Below are positions 9,890-18,975 of a stretch of 64,000 nucleotides of DNA, in pieces. The position numbers and the translations under genes were made by a program. This DNA is from Mangrovimonas yunxiaonensis. Its GTDB lineage: Bacteria > Bacteroidota > Bacteroidia > Flavobacteriales > Flavobacteriaceae. Each line of letters opens with the position of its first letter. Within the stretch, counting starts at the first letter, position 1. The notes beneath the pieces were generated by a model. The model was not told the DNA's origin and made no database searches. It was given only the letters and a program-made list of their open reading frames with translations. The stretch is from positions 186,001 to 250,000 of the forward strand of contig NZ_JPFK01000005.1 of assembly GCF_000733475.1 (NCBI RefSeq), given 5' to 3'.

Positions 9890-11143
9890 CTACACAACCA
9901 TCCCAGCAGCCACCGTCTCATTGGTAGCATCATCAACTAGTATGATACTTCCTGTGGTGCGGTTTTCTCGGTACGAATCGACCATAAGGGGTTTTGTGGT
10001 TCTAATTTTCACCTTGGAAATATCGTTCATGCCTAGGGTTTTATCGTCGCTAATGCGCCCAAGGGTATTGATGTCAATTTTATAGATCACCTCTTTTATC
10101 ATGGCTTTTTGCTCGTTGCTGGTGTGCCTAATGGTATACTTGGCTCGTGGTTTGGCCGGAGCATCGTTTAACCAACACAGCATGACCTCCAGGTCTTGAC
10201 TGGCATCTGGCGTGTTGTTAGAACGCACAATCATATCGCCACGGCTTATATCGATATCGTCTTCTAGAGTTATAGACACCGACATGGTTGCAAAAGCTTC
10301 GTCTAAACTTTCGTTAAAGGCATCTATCGTTTTTATTTTAGAGGTAAAGCCCGAGGGCATAACCGTAATCTCATCGCCAACCCTAAACACGCCACTGGCA
10401 ATACGCCCAGCATAGCCCCTATAATCTATAAACCCTTCGCGTTGTGGTCTTAATACGGTTTGCACCGGAAAACGGGCATCTACCTTATTAATGTCGCTAC
10501 TAATGTGCATGGTCTCTAAAGTATGTAGCAATGGCGCCCCTTGGTACCAATCCATATTGGTGGAACGATTCACCACATTATCGCCGTTAAGGGCGCTTAT
10601 AGGAATAAACCGAATGTCTCTTACCAGAAGTTTTGACGAAAACTCCTCAAACTGCTCGATAACCTGGTTATAGGCCTCTTCCGAGTGGTCTACCAAATCC
10701 ATTTTATTTATACAAACAATAATGTGCGGTATTTGTAGTAGCGATGCAATAAAGGCGTGGCGCCTGGTTTGCTCTATCACCCCATGGCGGGCATCGACCA
10801 GAATAATGGCCGCATTGGCCGTTGAAGCTCCTGTTACCATATTACGTGTATATTGAATATGACCTGGTGTATCTGCTATAATGAATTTTCGTTTTGGTGT
10901 GGTAAAATAACGATAGGCAACATCAATAGTAATACCTTGTTCGCGTTCATCCCTTAAACCATCTGTAAACAAAGCTAAATCAACACCTTCATGTCCTTTC
11001 TTTTTACTGGTGTTTTCAATCGCTTGTAATTGGTCTTCAAAAATAGATTTTGAATCGTATAATAAACGCCCAATCAGCGTACTTTTCCCATCATCAACAC
11101 TTCCTGCTGTTGTGAATCGTAATAATTGATTGTTATCTAACAT
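9890..11143 (-). CDS. cysN: Sulfate adenylyltransferase subunit 1 (GTPase)
   Basis: A 417-residue translation-factor-like GTPase that drives APS synthesis by CysD. The G1 loop GSVDDGKST is at 14-22, the G3 motif DTPGH at 91-95 and the G4 motif NKMD at 146-149. The rest is the elongation-factor-like beta-barrel domains. There is no fused APS kinase; that activity is the separate cysC gene. cysN is normally next to cysD, but here an MBOAT/SGNH gene pair of about 2.8 kb separates them, and the SGNH gene overlaps the cysN start by 11 bases. No sulfite or PAPS reductase gene is in the window, so the role here is probably PAPS for sulfation. Confidence 0.95.
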   Translation of the reverse strand: MLDNNQLLRFTTAGSVDDGKSTLIGRLLYDSKSIFEDQLQAIENTSKKKGHEGVDLALFTDGLRDEREQGITIDVAYRYFTTPKRKFIIADTPGHIQYTRNMVTGASTANAAIILVDARHGVIEQTRRHAFIASLLQIPHIIVCINKMDLVDHSEEAYNQVIEQFEEFSSKLLVRDIRFIPISALNGDNVVNRSTNMDWYQGAPLLHTLETMHISSDINKVDARFPVQTVLRPQREGFIDYRGYAGRIASGVFRVGDEITVMPSGFTSKIKTIDAFNESLDEAFATMSVSITLEDDIDISRGDMIVRSNNTPDASQDLEVMLCWLNDAPAKPRAKYTIRHTSNEQKAMIKEVIYKIDINTLGRISDDKTLGMNDISKVKIRTTKPLMVDSYRENRTTGSIILVDDATNETVAAGMVV

Positions 11144-12491
11144 GTTTAAATTTATCCATTTTGATTATTAACTTTTTTTTATTGGGGCCAATAAAAAACT
11201 TCATGTCTTTTATCTTTTTCAAATCTAGATTAATTTGATAACTTAAAAAATTTTTGTCATTATATTCAAGATACCCATTTAACCATTTACAGTTCTTTTC
11301 TATCTTATCGCTATAATTCATCTGATATTGCAAACAAGTATTTAATCTTTTAAGTTTGTCTTTTTCTCCTTCTATCAATATTTCATATTTATCATCAAAT
11401 ACCTTAAAAAGATAAACCTTGTTAACATGTAGCGAGTCGTTGACGTAAGAATCTTTTATTTCGCTGTTCCAAATAATCTCTTTACTATTATTTTTAGCAA
11501 TAAGGTATCTATTATTTTTAGAAGGAAGCTCTCTTTTATTAAAAGTATTATACCTTTTTAAAATGTAATCAGATAAATAAAGAGAAACTTTTAAAGCTCC
11601 TCTGGAATTTAAATGATCTGGATCCACAAAATCATATTTATTCAATTTAATTTTTTTCCAAAGCGGATTAAAGTCAACATAATCAGCTCCAATGCTATCT
11701 AAATAATTTTTAATATTTTCCTGATAGCTTATACTTTGTTTTCCTCTAATTTCCTTAAAAAAAGGAGCGCATACAAACAAGACTGGAATGTTTGACTCTT
11801 GACTAAAATTTAATATTCTACTTATAGATTTTTTTTCTCCTAATGTTAGTTGTTCTTTAGTGTTATTTCTAAACTTGACTTTTTTGAGATTGTTTTCATG
11901 CTTGTCCCAAGTTTTCTTGTCTAAAACAAAAGCTGTATGAAAACCACTATAATAATCAATGTCTTGATTTATTTTGTATTCTTTGCTTTCAAATATTCTC
12001 TCCCAATTTGAATGATTTTTATAAAGCGGAATTGAATTCAAAGGATTCATTTCTCCAATTTTCCTAATCGTCATGAGCTTTTCTTTAGAAAACCCGAAAT
12101 TATCTAAAACCTTATATTGAAACCTTTTTTTAAATTCATTATTCGGAGTTATTTCTTTAATAGATTCTGAAAACACATCGATGATAATTAACTTTAAATC
12201 ATTACTTTCTATTACTTTTCTCATTAGAAATTCTGAAGTAGAAATATTTTGTAATGGAGATCCAAAATTAAAAGTCTTCAATCCTGTTTCAGCCTCCAAA
12301 ACCCTTGGGTCATATGTGGCATAAGCGTGAGATGTCCCAAAGATAGCCACATCAATTTTGTTCTGTAAACTTTTGTATTGATTATGACTAAACAATTCAA
12401 TACTGTTCCCTTGGAAAGATTTAGAAACATATGCTGCTAAAAAAACAAAAAGACTTGTAAAAACTATACTTTTAAAAACAAATTCTTTCAT
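11133..12491 (-). CDS. SGNH hydrolase-like membrane-anchored protein, probable partner of the MBOAT acyltransferase
   Basis: A 452-residue protein with an N-terminal signal anchor (about residues 5-23). An SGNH/AlgX/DltD-like domain follows: the nucleophile-type motif is FGTSHAYATYDP, with Ser54, and the late D-x-x-H motif is DPDHLNSRG (Asp290, His293). After about residue 310 there is a C-terminal region of roughly 140 residues that I do not recognise. SGNH proteins encoded beside MBOAT proteins usually complete extracytoplasmic O-acylation of polymers, as AlgX or AlgJ do with AlgI. The gene starts four bases after the MBOAT stop and overlaps the cysN start by 11 bases. It looks more AT-rich than cysN and cysD. 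Function is inferred mainly from pairing. Confidence 0.72.
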   Translation of the reverse strand: MKEFVFKSIVFTSLFVFLAAYVSKSFQGNSIELFSHNQYKSLQNKIDVAIFGTSHAYATYDPRVLEAETGLKTFNFGSPLQNISTSEFLMRKVIESNDLKLIIIDVFSESIKEITPNNEFKKRFQYKVLDNFGFSKEKLMTIRKIGEMNPLNSIPLYKNHSNWERIFESKEYKINQDIDYYSGFHTAFVLDKKTWDKHENNLKKVKFRNNTKEQLTLGEKKSISRILNFSQESNIPVLFVCAPFFKEIRGKQSISYQENIKNYLDSIGADYVDFNPLWKKIKLNKYDFVDPDHLNSRGALKVSLYLSDYILKRYNTFNKRELPSKNNRYLIAKNNSKEIIWNSEIKDSYVNDSLHVNKVYLFKVFDDKYEILIEGEKDKLKRLNTCLQYQMNYSDKIEKNCKWLNGYLEYNDKNFLSYQINLDLKKIKDMKFFIGPNKKKLIIKMDKFKHVR

Positions 12492-12494
12492 TCT

Positions 12495-13967
12495 TTAAAA
12501 CTGAAAATAAATAAATTCTTGAACATTTCTATCTCCGTAAACGCCAAAAATAATTATAATAAAAACAATACCTAAATAGCAGAACCATCTAAACGCCATT
12601 GATTGTTTATTTAGAATCCCTACTAAATTCTTCTTTCTGTGAACATATTCAATAACATAGAGGCTCAATATAGAAAGCATTATCACTCTAAACTCATTAG
12701 TCTTTAAGCCAATTAAATAGGTGTTTTTATCGAACAATCTATCAATATTAAAGTCTGTAATAATGCCATTTGTTATTTGCCAAGCATCCTCAAGTGAATT
12801 TGCTCTAAAAAACACCCATGCAAAACAAACAATTACAAAAATGATTAGGCCAAAAAACAAGTGGTTTGAAAAAGTATTTTTTAACAAACCTAATTTAGCA
12901 AAAACTCTTTTTCTGTAACTCAAGCTTCCTTTTTCTATCATTAATATTGCTCCATGAATTGCTCCCCAAATTACAAAAGTCAATGCTGCTCCATGCCACA
13001 AACCGCTCACAACAAAAACTATGAATATATTGGAATAAGTCCTAAACTTTCCTTTTTTATTTCCACCTAAAGGAATATACAAATAATCCCTAAACCATGT
13101 TGATAATGAAATGTGCCACCTTCTCCAAAATTCCGTTAGTGATTTTGAAATATAAGGGCTGTCAAAATTCTTCATTAGGTCAAATCCCATGGTTCGACCT
13201 AAACCTATAGCTATATCTGAATAACCCGAAAAATCACAATAAATTTGAAATGCAAATAAAATAGTTGCATAGGCGTAACCTACTCCACCATAATCATCAA
13301 CATTATTATAAACTTCATTGACATAAAGAGCTGCCCTGTCTGCAATTACCATTTTTTTAAATAGTCCAAAAGCCATGAGCAACAACCCTGACTTAACAAG
13401 CTTGTAATTAAACTTATATGTTCTATAAAATTGAGGCAATAAGTGTGATGCTCTTTCGATTGGTCCAGCAACAAGTTGGGGGAAAAATGCAACAAAAGCA
13501 CTAAAGGCTAAAAGATTGTTTGTGGGCTTTAGTTGTTTTCTATAAATATCTATGGTGTAACTTAATGTTTGAAATGTATAGAAACTAATACCGACTGGTA
13601 AAATTATATTCAAAGTGGATGCTTCAAGTTTTTTACCAAACAAACTGAATGAGTCAACAAAGGTTTCTATGAAGAAATTGGTGTACTTAAAATAAATTAG
13701 GAATCCTAGGTTGACAAATAAGCTAATAAAAAGTAACTGTTTTCGTTTTGTTAATTTGTCTGTACCATAAAGGCGTTTCCCTACATAAAAATCAACCAAC
13801 GTGCTAATTACTATTAGAAACAAAAACCGCCAATCCCACCAACCATAAAATATATAACTGGCAACCAAAATCAAAGCATTTCTTAATGCTAAGTTCTTTG
13901 CTACTATCCAATAGAGCACAAAAACTATTGGAAAAAATATAGCAAAGTCAATTGAGTTAAAAAGCAT
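12495..13967 (-). CDS. MBOAT-family O-acyltransferase (AlgI-like)
   Basis: A 490-residue polytopic membrane protein of the MBOAT family. It carries the family core EFWRRWHISLSTWFRDYLYIP (residues 279-299), including His285, and the catalytic-histidine segment SGLWHGAALTF with His325. AlgI-type proteins pass an acyl group, usually acetyl, across the inner membrane to a periplasmic acyltransferase that decorates a secreted polysaccharide. The neighbouring SGNH-like gene is the natural partner. The pair sits between cysD and cysN, which are otherwise normally adjacent, so it looks like an inserted decoration module. The exact acyl group is unknown. Confidence 0.9.
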   Translation of the reverse strand: MLFNSIDFAIFFPIVFVLYWIVAKNLALRNALILVASYIFYGWWDWRFLFLIVISTLVDFYVGKRLYGTDKLTKRKQLLFISLFVNLGFLIYFKYTNFFIETFVDSFSLFGKKLEASTLNIILPVGISFYTFQTLSYTIDIYRKQLKPTNNLLAFSAFVAFFPQLVAGPIERASHLLPQFYRTYKFNYKLVKSGLLLMAFGLFKKMVIADRAALYVNEVYNNVDDYGGVGYAYATILFAFQIYCDFSGYSDIAIGLGRTMGFDLMKNFDSPYISKSLTEFWRRWHISLSTWFRDYLYIPLGGNKKGKFRTYSNIFIVFVVSGLWHGAALTFVIWGAIHGAILMIEKGSLSYRKRVFAKLGLLKNTFSNHLFFGLIIFVIVCFAWVFFRANSLEDAWQITNGIITDFNIDRLFDKNTYLIGLKTNEFRVIMLSILSLYVIEYVHRKKNLVGILNKQSMAFRWFCYLGIVFIIIIFGVYGDRNVQEFIYFQF

Positions 13968-13982
13968 GAAGCACGAAATTCA

Positions 13983-14888
13983 TTAAAAATACCCTTGCTT
14001 TTTTCGGTCTTCCATGGCGGTTTCAGAGCGCTTGTCGTCGCTGCGGTTCCCGCGTTCTGTTTGGCGCATGGCTGCTACTTCTTGGGCGATTTTCTCCACG
14101 GTATCGGCATCGCTTTCTATACCGCCTGTTATGGTAATATCGCCTAGGGTTCTAAAACGAATTTTCTTGGTGACTACGGCTTCGTGCTCTTCTAAAATTA
14201 GATAATCCGAATTTGGAATCCAAGAGTTGTTACGCCACACCACTTCACGTTCGTGAGCAAAGTACAGCGATGGAATTTGAATGTTCTCGCGTTTTATATA
14301 GTTCCACACATCCATTTCGGTCCAGTTGCTTATGGGGAAGGCTCTAAAATGCTCGCCTTCAAAATGCTTGCCGTTAAAGAGGTTCCACAGCTCTGGGCGT
14401 TGGTTTTTGGGATCCCACTGACCGAAATCGTCCCTATGGGAAAAGAACCGCTCTTTGGCCCTAGCCTTTTCTTCATCACGGCGACCACCGCCAATGGCGC
14501 AGTCTACCTTGTTGTCTTCTATAGCGTCTAACAAAGTGGTGATTTGCAAGGCATTACGGGTGGCGTTCTTTCCTTTTTCCTCGGCCACACGGCCTTGGTC
14601 TATAGATTCCTGTACAGAGCCCACTATAAGGTTTACCCCCAATTCGTTAATTAAATCGTCGCGAAACTTAATGGTTTCGGGGAAATTATGCCCGGTATCG
14701 ACATGCATTAACGAAAACGGAATCTTACTGGGGTAAAAAGCCTTTCTGGCCAAATGGGTCACCACAATAGAATCTTTCCCTCCCGAGAATAAAATTACTG
14801 GGTTTTCAAACTGAGCCCAAACCTCACGCAAGACGTAAATGGCTTCGCTCTCTAACTCGTCTAAATAATTTAAATAATACTTACTCAT
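13983..14888 (-). CDS. cysD: Sulfate adenylyltransferase subunit 2
   Basis: A 301-residue PP-loop ATP pyrophosphatase that forms APS from ATP and sulfate with the GTPase CysN. The PP-loop SGGKDS lies near residue 36 (VILFSGGKDSIVVTHLARKA). Further family segments are MHVDTGHNFPET and GGGRRDEEKARAKER. Length matches the family. The start overlaps the end of cysC by 8 bases, so the two are probably coupled. It belongs to the PAPS-supply part of the polysaccharide operon. Confidence 0.96.
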   Translation of the reverse strand: MSKYYLNYLDELESEAIYVLREVWAQFENPVILFSGGKDSIVVTHLARKAFYPSKIPFSLMHVDTGHNFPETIKFRDDLINELGVNLIVGSVQESIDQGRVAEEKGKNATRNALQITTLLDAIEDNKVDCAIGGGRRDEEKARAKERFFSHRDDFGQWDPKNQRPELWNLFNGKHFEGEHFRAFPISNWTEMDVWNYIKRENIQIPSLYFAHEREVVWRNNSWIPNSDYLILEEHEAVVTKKIRFRTLGDITITGGIESDADTVEKIAQEVAAMRQTERGNRSDDKRSETAMEDRKKQGYF

Positions 14889-15483
14889 GGCTGAGTTGTA
14901 ATTTTGGTGTTATATATTCTATAATCCGTTGGGCAGCTGCCGCAACAGATTCTTCTTCTGTTTTAATTTCTACATCGGGTTGCTCTGGCGCTTCATAGGG
15001 TACCGAAATGCCCGTCATGTTCTTAATTTCGCCCGCGCGTGCTTTTTTGTAAAGTCCTTTTACATCGCGGCGCTCGCATTCTTCTACGCTGGTATTCACG
15101 TAAATTTCAACAAAGTTAGCATCTTTAACGATACTTCTAATGTTCTCGCGGTCTTTTTTATAGGGCGATACAAAAGCGGCAAGCGTAACCAAACCGGCAT
15201 CGACCATTAAATGAGCAACCTCGGCAATTCTTCTTATGTTTTCAGTTCTGTCTTCCGGAGCAAAAGTCAGATCTTTATTAATTCCTTGACGGATGTTATC
15301 GCCATCTAAGGTGTAGGTTTTTATGCCCTGTTGGTGCAGTTTCTGCTCTACCAAATTGGCTATGGTCGATTTCCCAGAACCCGACAAGCCGGTAAACCAC
15401 AATAAAAAAGACTTGTGATGGTTGCTTTTTTGTCTGTCATCCCTGGAAACCTGATAACTATGTGGGGTAATGTTCGCTTTCAT
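14881..15483 (-). CDS. cysC: Adenylylsulfate kinase (APS kinase)
   Basis: Phosphorylates APS to PAPS, the sulfate donor for the sulfotransferase in this operon. The Walker A motif GLSGSGKST is followed by LDGDNIRQGINKDLTF, FVSPYKKDRENIR and YVNTSVEECERRDVKGLYKKA, all in family order. An earlier in-frame start at 15516 would overlap the DUF2061 gene. I chose the ATG at 15483 because it follows that gene's stop by four bases and gives about 200 residues, the usual family length. The 3' end overlaps cysD by 8 bases. Confidence 0.95.
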   Translation of the reverse strand: MKANITPHSYQVSRDDRQKSNHHKSFLLWFTGLSGSGKSTIANLVEQKLHQQGIKTYTLDGDNIRQGINKDLTFAPEDRTENIRRIAEVAHLMVDAGLVTLAAFVSPYKKDRENIRSIVKDANFVEIYVNTSVEECERRDVKGLYKKARAGEIKNMTGISVPYEAPEQPDVEIKTEEESVAAAAQRIIEYITPKLQLSHE

Positions 15484-15487
15484 TTTT

Positions 15488-15916
15488 TTAATTGTTTTTT
15501 CTGTTGGGTAATCCAAAGTCTATCTTATACCAAACGCGTTCGTGCAAATAATACAGCAGCATTTTCGTAACCACCTCTGCAAAGCCTATTTTTAGTGCCG
15601 CCAAGGGGTCGCCAGAGATTATCCAAGCCAATGTCATGGTATCTAAAGTTCCTACCAGTCGCCAGGTAACCGTTTTGGCAATATGGCGTTTTCTGCTTTC
15701 CAGCAAAACCCCGTCTTTAGTGAGGTTTATTTTATACCAAACACGCTCATGCAAGTAATACAGTATGGTTTTGGTCGTAACCTCGGCAATGCCTATTTTA
15801 AGCCCAGAAAGCGGATTTCCAGTAATAAACCACGACAATAAAATGGTGTCTAAGGTTCCTACTACACGCCAGGTAATGGTTTTGGCAATATGCCTTTTAT
15901 AAGAAACATCGGCCAT
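15488..15916 (-). CDS. Tandem-duplicated DUF2061 small membrane protein
   Basis: A 142-residue protein made of two nearly identical halves. Each reads as KRHIAKTxTWRxVGTLDT, then a hydrophobic stretch, then a LYYLHERVWYKI ending; they span about residues 7-66 and 75-134. Each half matches DUF2061, a small family of predicted membrane proteins often found beside sulfate-activation genes. The usual form is a single unit of about 70 residues, so this is an in-frame internal duplication. Here it sits exactly between the rmlD-cysQ fusion and cysC. Its biochemical role is unknown; movement of sulfate, PAPS or PAP is a guess from context only. Confidence 0.9.
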   Translation of the reverse strand: MADVSYKRHIAKTITWRVVGTLDTILLSWFITGNPLSGLKIGIAEVTTKTILYYLHERVWYKINLTKDGVLLESRKRHIAKTVTWRLVGTLDTMTLAWIISGDPLAALKIGFAEVVTKMLLYYLHERVWYKIDFGLPNRKNN

Positions 15917-17566
15917 TTATCTGCTCACCAAAAAATAAGGGTTTAACAAATCTTCCTTGTTGTATTCTAGCGGCTTATTGGTGGCTTTCGAAATAACCTG
16001 TAGCCCCACGGCATTGCAAATGGCATGGCCTGCTGCGGTATCCCATTCCATGGTTGGGGCGTAACGCGGATACACGTCGGCGTTGCCTTCGGCGACCAAA
16101 CAGAATTTTAACGAGCTTCCTTTCGATACGATTTCCACCGCTTTACCTTCGGCTTTTAAACCTTCCACAAAATCTAAGGTGTCTTGGTTCATGTGCGAGC
16201 GGCTTCCCACAACTTGCACCGGATTGGCACCGTCTTTTTTGGGTTGAAGTTTTTCAGCCTTTTCAAATACTGTTTTTAAGGCCGTGTCGTGCGATTCCAA
16301 AATGGATTTATACGCTGTTTTTGTTGCAACATCGGCATAATAAAGCGTTTTGGTAGCTGGCACATAAATAACCCCTAATATGGGCTGTCCCTGCTTAACC
16401 AAAGCGATGTTTACCGTAAACTCGCCGTTGCGTTTTATAAATTCTTTGGTGCCATCTACCGGATCGACCACCCAACAGCTATCCCAGGTTTTTCTAACAG
16501 CGTAATCGGTTTGTTTATTTTCCTCTGAAATAATAGGAATTTCTGTCGGCCTTAAAAACGAATTAATAACATCGTTAGCACGTTTATCAGCTTCGGTTAA
16601 TGGCGATTTATCGTCTTTCAGTTCTACATCAAAAGGGGTGTCGTACACTTCCATAATAACCTTTCCGGCCTCTAATGTAGCTTGTATGGCTGTTTGTAAT
16701 TGTTCTTGCATATCTAATCTTAAAATAGCGGTTTTAAGGCTTGTTTTCCAATGGTGGGCTTTTAACCCAAACGTTGTTTCTATTTTTTTAGTGTTCAGCA
16801 CGCTGTATTTGGGGCGTGCTGCGGGTGTGGGGTAGCCTGAAGTTGCAATTGGGGCAACTTTTGTGGCAATCCCTTTTAGCTCGAAAATGGCTTTGGCAAA
16901 ATCGTACCAACTAATCGACCCGGTATTGCTGTAGTGGTACGTGCCGTAGTGTTGCTTGTCCTGTTGAACCATTTCTAACAAGGTATGGGCCAAATCTTCA
17001 GCATGGGTTGGTGTGCCTATTTGATCGTTTACCACATGAAGCCTGCTTTTTTCCTTAGCAAGCCGAAGCATGGTCTTTAAAAAATTGTGGTTGTAGGCCG
17101 AATACAACCAAGATGTTCTTACAATGTAATAGGTTTTTAAAATGCTGGCAATGGCCTGCTCCCCTTTAAGCTTGGAGGCGCCATAAACCCCTAACGGATG
17201 GGTTGCATCAGTTTCGGTATAAGGTGTTTTAGACTGTCCGTCGAACACAAAATCGGTTGACACATGAATAAGTTTTACACCATACGTTTTGCAGGCTTCG
17301 GCTAGGTTTTTTGCCCCAGTTGCATTGACCAAAAATGCTTGGTCGCTATCCGATTCGGCTTTATCTACAGCCGTATAAGCTGCACAGTTAATGCACCAAT
17401 CTAGCTTGTGGCTTTTAAAAAAAGCCGCCACTTGGGAGGTGTTTGTAATATCGAGAACAGAAGCGTCAACCAACACAAGATCCAGCTCAGAAAAATGGGA
17501 CTGTAACCCATGTATGCATCGCCCTAATTGTCCATTCGCACCAGTAACTAAAACTGTTGTTTTCAT
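15917..17566 (-). CDS. Fusion of dTDP-4-dehydrorhamnose reductase (RmlD) and 3'(2'),5'-bisphosphate nucleotidase (CysQ)
   Basis: One uninterrupted 549-residue frame encodes two enzymes. Residues 1 to about 285 are RmlD: NAD(P) motif TGANGQLG (8-15), catalytic Tyr128-x3-Lys132 in YGASK, and HAEDLA. It makes dTDP-L-rhamnose. Residues from about 286 are a complete CysQ of the inositol-monophosphatase fold: SEEN (347-350), the metal-binding VDPVDGTKEF (367-376) and EWDTAAGHAI (507-516). CysQ hydrolyses PAP, the by-product of sulfotransferases. The junction has an internal ATG (Met286, base 16711) that could also give free CysQ. The fusion joins the rhamnose and sulfation halves of the operon. The frame is open throughout, but a sequencing-level check of the junction would be useful. 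Confidence 0.93.
   Translation of the reverse strand: MKTTVLVTGANGQLGRCIHGLQSHFSELDLVLVDASVLDITNTSQVAAFFKSHKLDWCINCAAYTAVDKAESDSDQAFLVNATGAKNLAEACKTYGVKLIHVSTDFVFDGQSKTPYTETDATHPLGVYGASKLKGEQAIASILKTYYIVRTSWLYSAYNHNFLKTMLRLAKEKSRLHVVNDQIGTPTHAEDLAHTLLEMVQQDKQHYGTYHYSNTGSISWYDFAKAIFELKGIATKVAPIATSGYPTPAARPKYSVLNTKKIETTFGLKAHHWKTSLKTAILRLDMQEQLQTAIQATLEAGKVIMEVYDTPFDVELKDDKSPLTEADKRANDVINSFLRPTEIPIISEENKQTDYAVRKTWDSCWVVDPVDGTKEFIKRNGEFTVNIALVKQGQPILGVIYVPATKTLYYADVATKTAYKSILESHDTALKTVFEKAEKLQPKKDGANPVQVVGSRSHMNQDTLDFVEGLKAEGKAVEIVSKGSSLKFCLVAEGNADVYPRYAPTMEWDTAAGHAICNAVGLQVISKATNKPLEYNKEDLLNPYFLVSR
16709..16711 (-). other. Internal ATG at the RmlD/CysQ junction
   Basis: The codon for Met286 of the fusion lies exactly where a free-standing CysQ would start (MQEQLQTAIQATLEAGK). 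An independent start here would yield a 264-residue CysQ, the usual family size. I see no strong Shine-Dalgarno sequence ahead of it, as is usual in this phylum, so use of the site is uncertain. Confidence 0.4.
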
Positions 17567-18108
17567 TTAAAATACGCTTCAATCGTGGGCAAATGTAAGT
17601 CTTTTTTCGATAATTCTACTAAATTAGTAGGAAATTCCCAGTCGATATTTAGTGTGGGGTCGTTGTATGCGATTCCGGCCTCGGCAGCTTTGCTGTAAAA
17701 GTTATCGCATTTGTATGAAAAAATAGCCGTTTCGCTCAATACCAAAAAGCCGTGTGCAAACCCTCTGGGAACAAACAGCTGCTTTTTATTTTCTCCTGAA
17801 AGCACTGCTTTAAAATGTTTGCAGAATGTAGGTGAATTGGGGCGTAAATCGACCACAACATCCAACACACGACCCACAACAACCCGTATTAATTTGGCTT
17901 GGGCATGATCGCCTGTTTGAAAATGAAGCCCCCTAAGAACCCCTTTAGTCGATTGGGATTCGTTGTCTTGCACAAAGGTGACCTCTTGGCCGATGGCTTG
18001 ATTAAAAGCCTGCTGATTAAAAGTTTCTAAAAAATACCCCCTATGGTCGTTAAATACGCTTGGTTCTATCTCAAAACAACCTTTAAGGGCAGTCTCCTTT
18101 ACAATCAT
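17563..18108 (-). CDS. rmlC: dTDP-4-dehydrorhamnose 3,5-epimerase
   Basis: A 181-residue cupin-fold epimerase for the third step of dTDP-L-rhamnose synthesis. Recognisable segments are [17 protein letters not shown] near the start, [19 protein letters not shown] with the catalytic-site histidine, and [15 protein letters not shown]. Length is normal. It overlaps the rmlD-cysQ start by four bases (ATGA), and its own start overlaps the end of rmlA, so rmlB, rmlA, rmlC and rmlD form one coupled block. Confidence 0.97.
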   Translation of the reverse strand: MIVKETALKGCFEIEPSVFNDHRGYFLETFNQQAFNQAIGQEVTFVQDNESQSTKGVLRGLHFQTGDHAQAKLIRVVVGRVLDVVVDLRPNSPTFCKHFKAVLSGENKKQLFVPRGFAHGFLVLSETAIFSYKCDNFYSKAAEAGIAYNDPTLNIDWEFPTNLVELSKKDLHLPTIEAYFK

Positions 18109-18974
18109 GATTTTTTATTTAACAGTCCGAGTAAATTTTTTCCATAACCACTTTTAAGCAACGGCTGAGCCAATTTTCTAAAGGCTGCTTCTGTAATGTA
18201 GCCCATTTCGAAAGCAGCGGCCTCTATAGAGCCAATCTTTAAGCCTTGACGCTCCTCTATAACCTCAACAAATTGGGAGGCTTGCATGAGCGACTGGAAA
18301 GTTCCCGTGTCTAACCAAGCGGTTCCGCGGTCTAAAATGCTCACCTTAAGCTTGCCTTGCGCTAAGTAAGCCTTGTTGATGTCGGTAATTTCCAATTCAC
18401 CTCGAGAACTCGGCTTAATGTTTTTGGCAATGTTAATTACCGTATTGTCGTAAAAATAAATTCCCGGCACAGCGTAATTGGACTTGGGAACTTTTGGTTT
18501 TTCCTCTATTGAAATGGCCTGACCTGTATCATCAAACTCTACCACCCCATAGCGTTCGGGGTCATTTACGCGGTAGGCATAAATAATACCGCCATCGGGG
18601 TCGTTATTGCTTTGCAGCAAATTGGCCAAACCTGTTCCGTAAAAAATGTTATCGCCCAAAATAAGGGCAACCTTATCGTTCCCCACAAAATCGGCCCCGA
18701 TAATAAAGGCTTCTGCCAGCCCATTAGGCGCCTCTTGAACGGCATATTCAAACCGACAGCCGTAGTTTTTACCATCACCTAACAAGGCCTTGAAAAGCGG
18801 TAAGTCCTGCGGAGTAGATATGATAAGAATGTCCTTAATCCCCGCATACATTAAGGTAGAAAGCGGGTAATAAATCATGGGCTTATCGTAAATAGGCATC
18901 AACTGCTTACTTACCGATAGTGTTAAGGGGTGTAAGCGTGTTCCAGACCCTCCTGCTAAAATTATTCCTTTCAT
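18105..18974 (-). CDS. rmlA: Glucose-1-phosphate thymidylyltransferase
   Basis: Makes dTDP-glucose from dTTP and glucose 1-phosphate, the first step to dTDP-L-rhamnose. The N-terminus [18 protein letters not shown] is the nucleotidyltransferase signature, followed by [17 protein letters not shown] and the metal-binding region [12 protein letters not shown]. An upstream in-frame start at 19025 exists, but the family sequence begins at the ATG at 18974, one base after the rmlB stop, which gives 289 residues. It overlaps rmlC by four bases. Confidence 0.97.
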   Translation of the reverse strand: MKGIILAGGSGTRLHPLTLSVSKQLMPIYDKPMIYYPLSTLMYAGIKDILIISTPQDLPLFKALLGDGKNYGCRFEYAVQEAPNGLAEAFIIGADFVGNDKVALILGDNIFYGTGLANLLQSNNDPDGGIIYAYRVNDPERYGVVEFDDTGQAISIEEKPKVPKSNYAVPGIYFYDNTVINIAKNIKPSSRGELEITDINKAYLAQGKLKVSILDRGTAWLDTGTFQSLMQASQFVEVIEERQGLKIGSIEAAAFEMGYITEAAFRKLAQPLLKSGYGKNLLGLLNKKS

Positions 18975-18975
18975 A

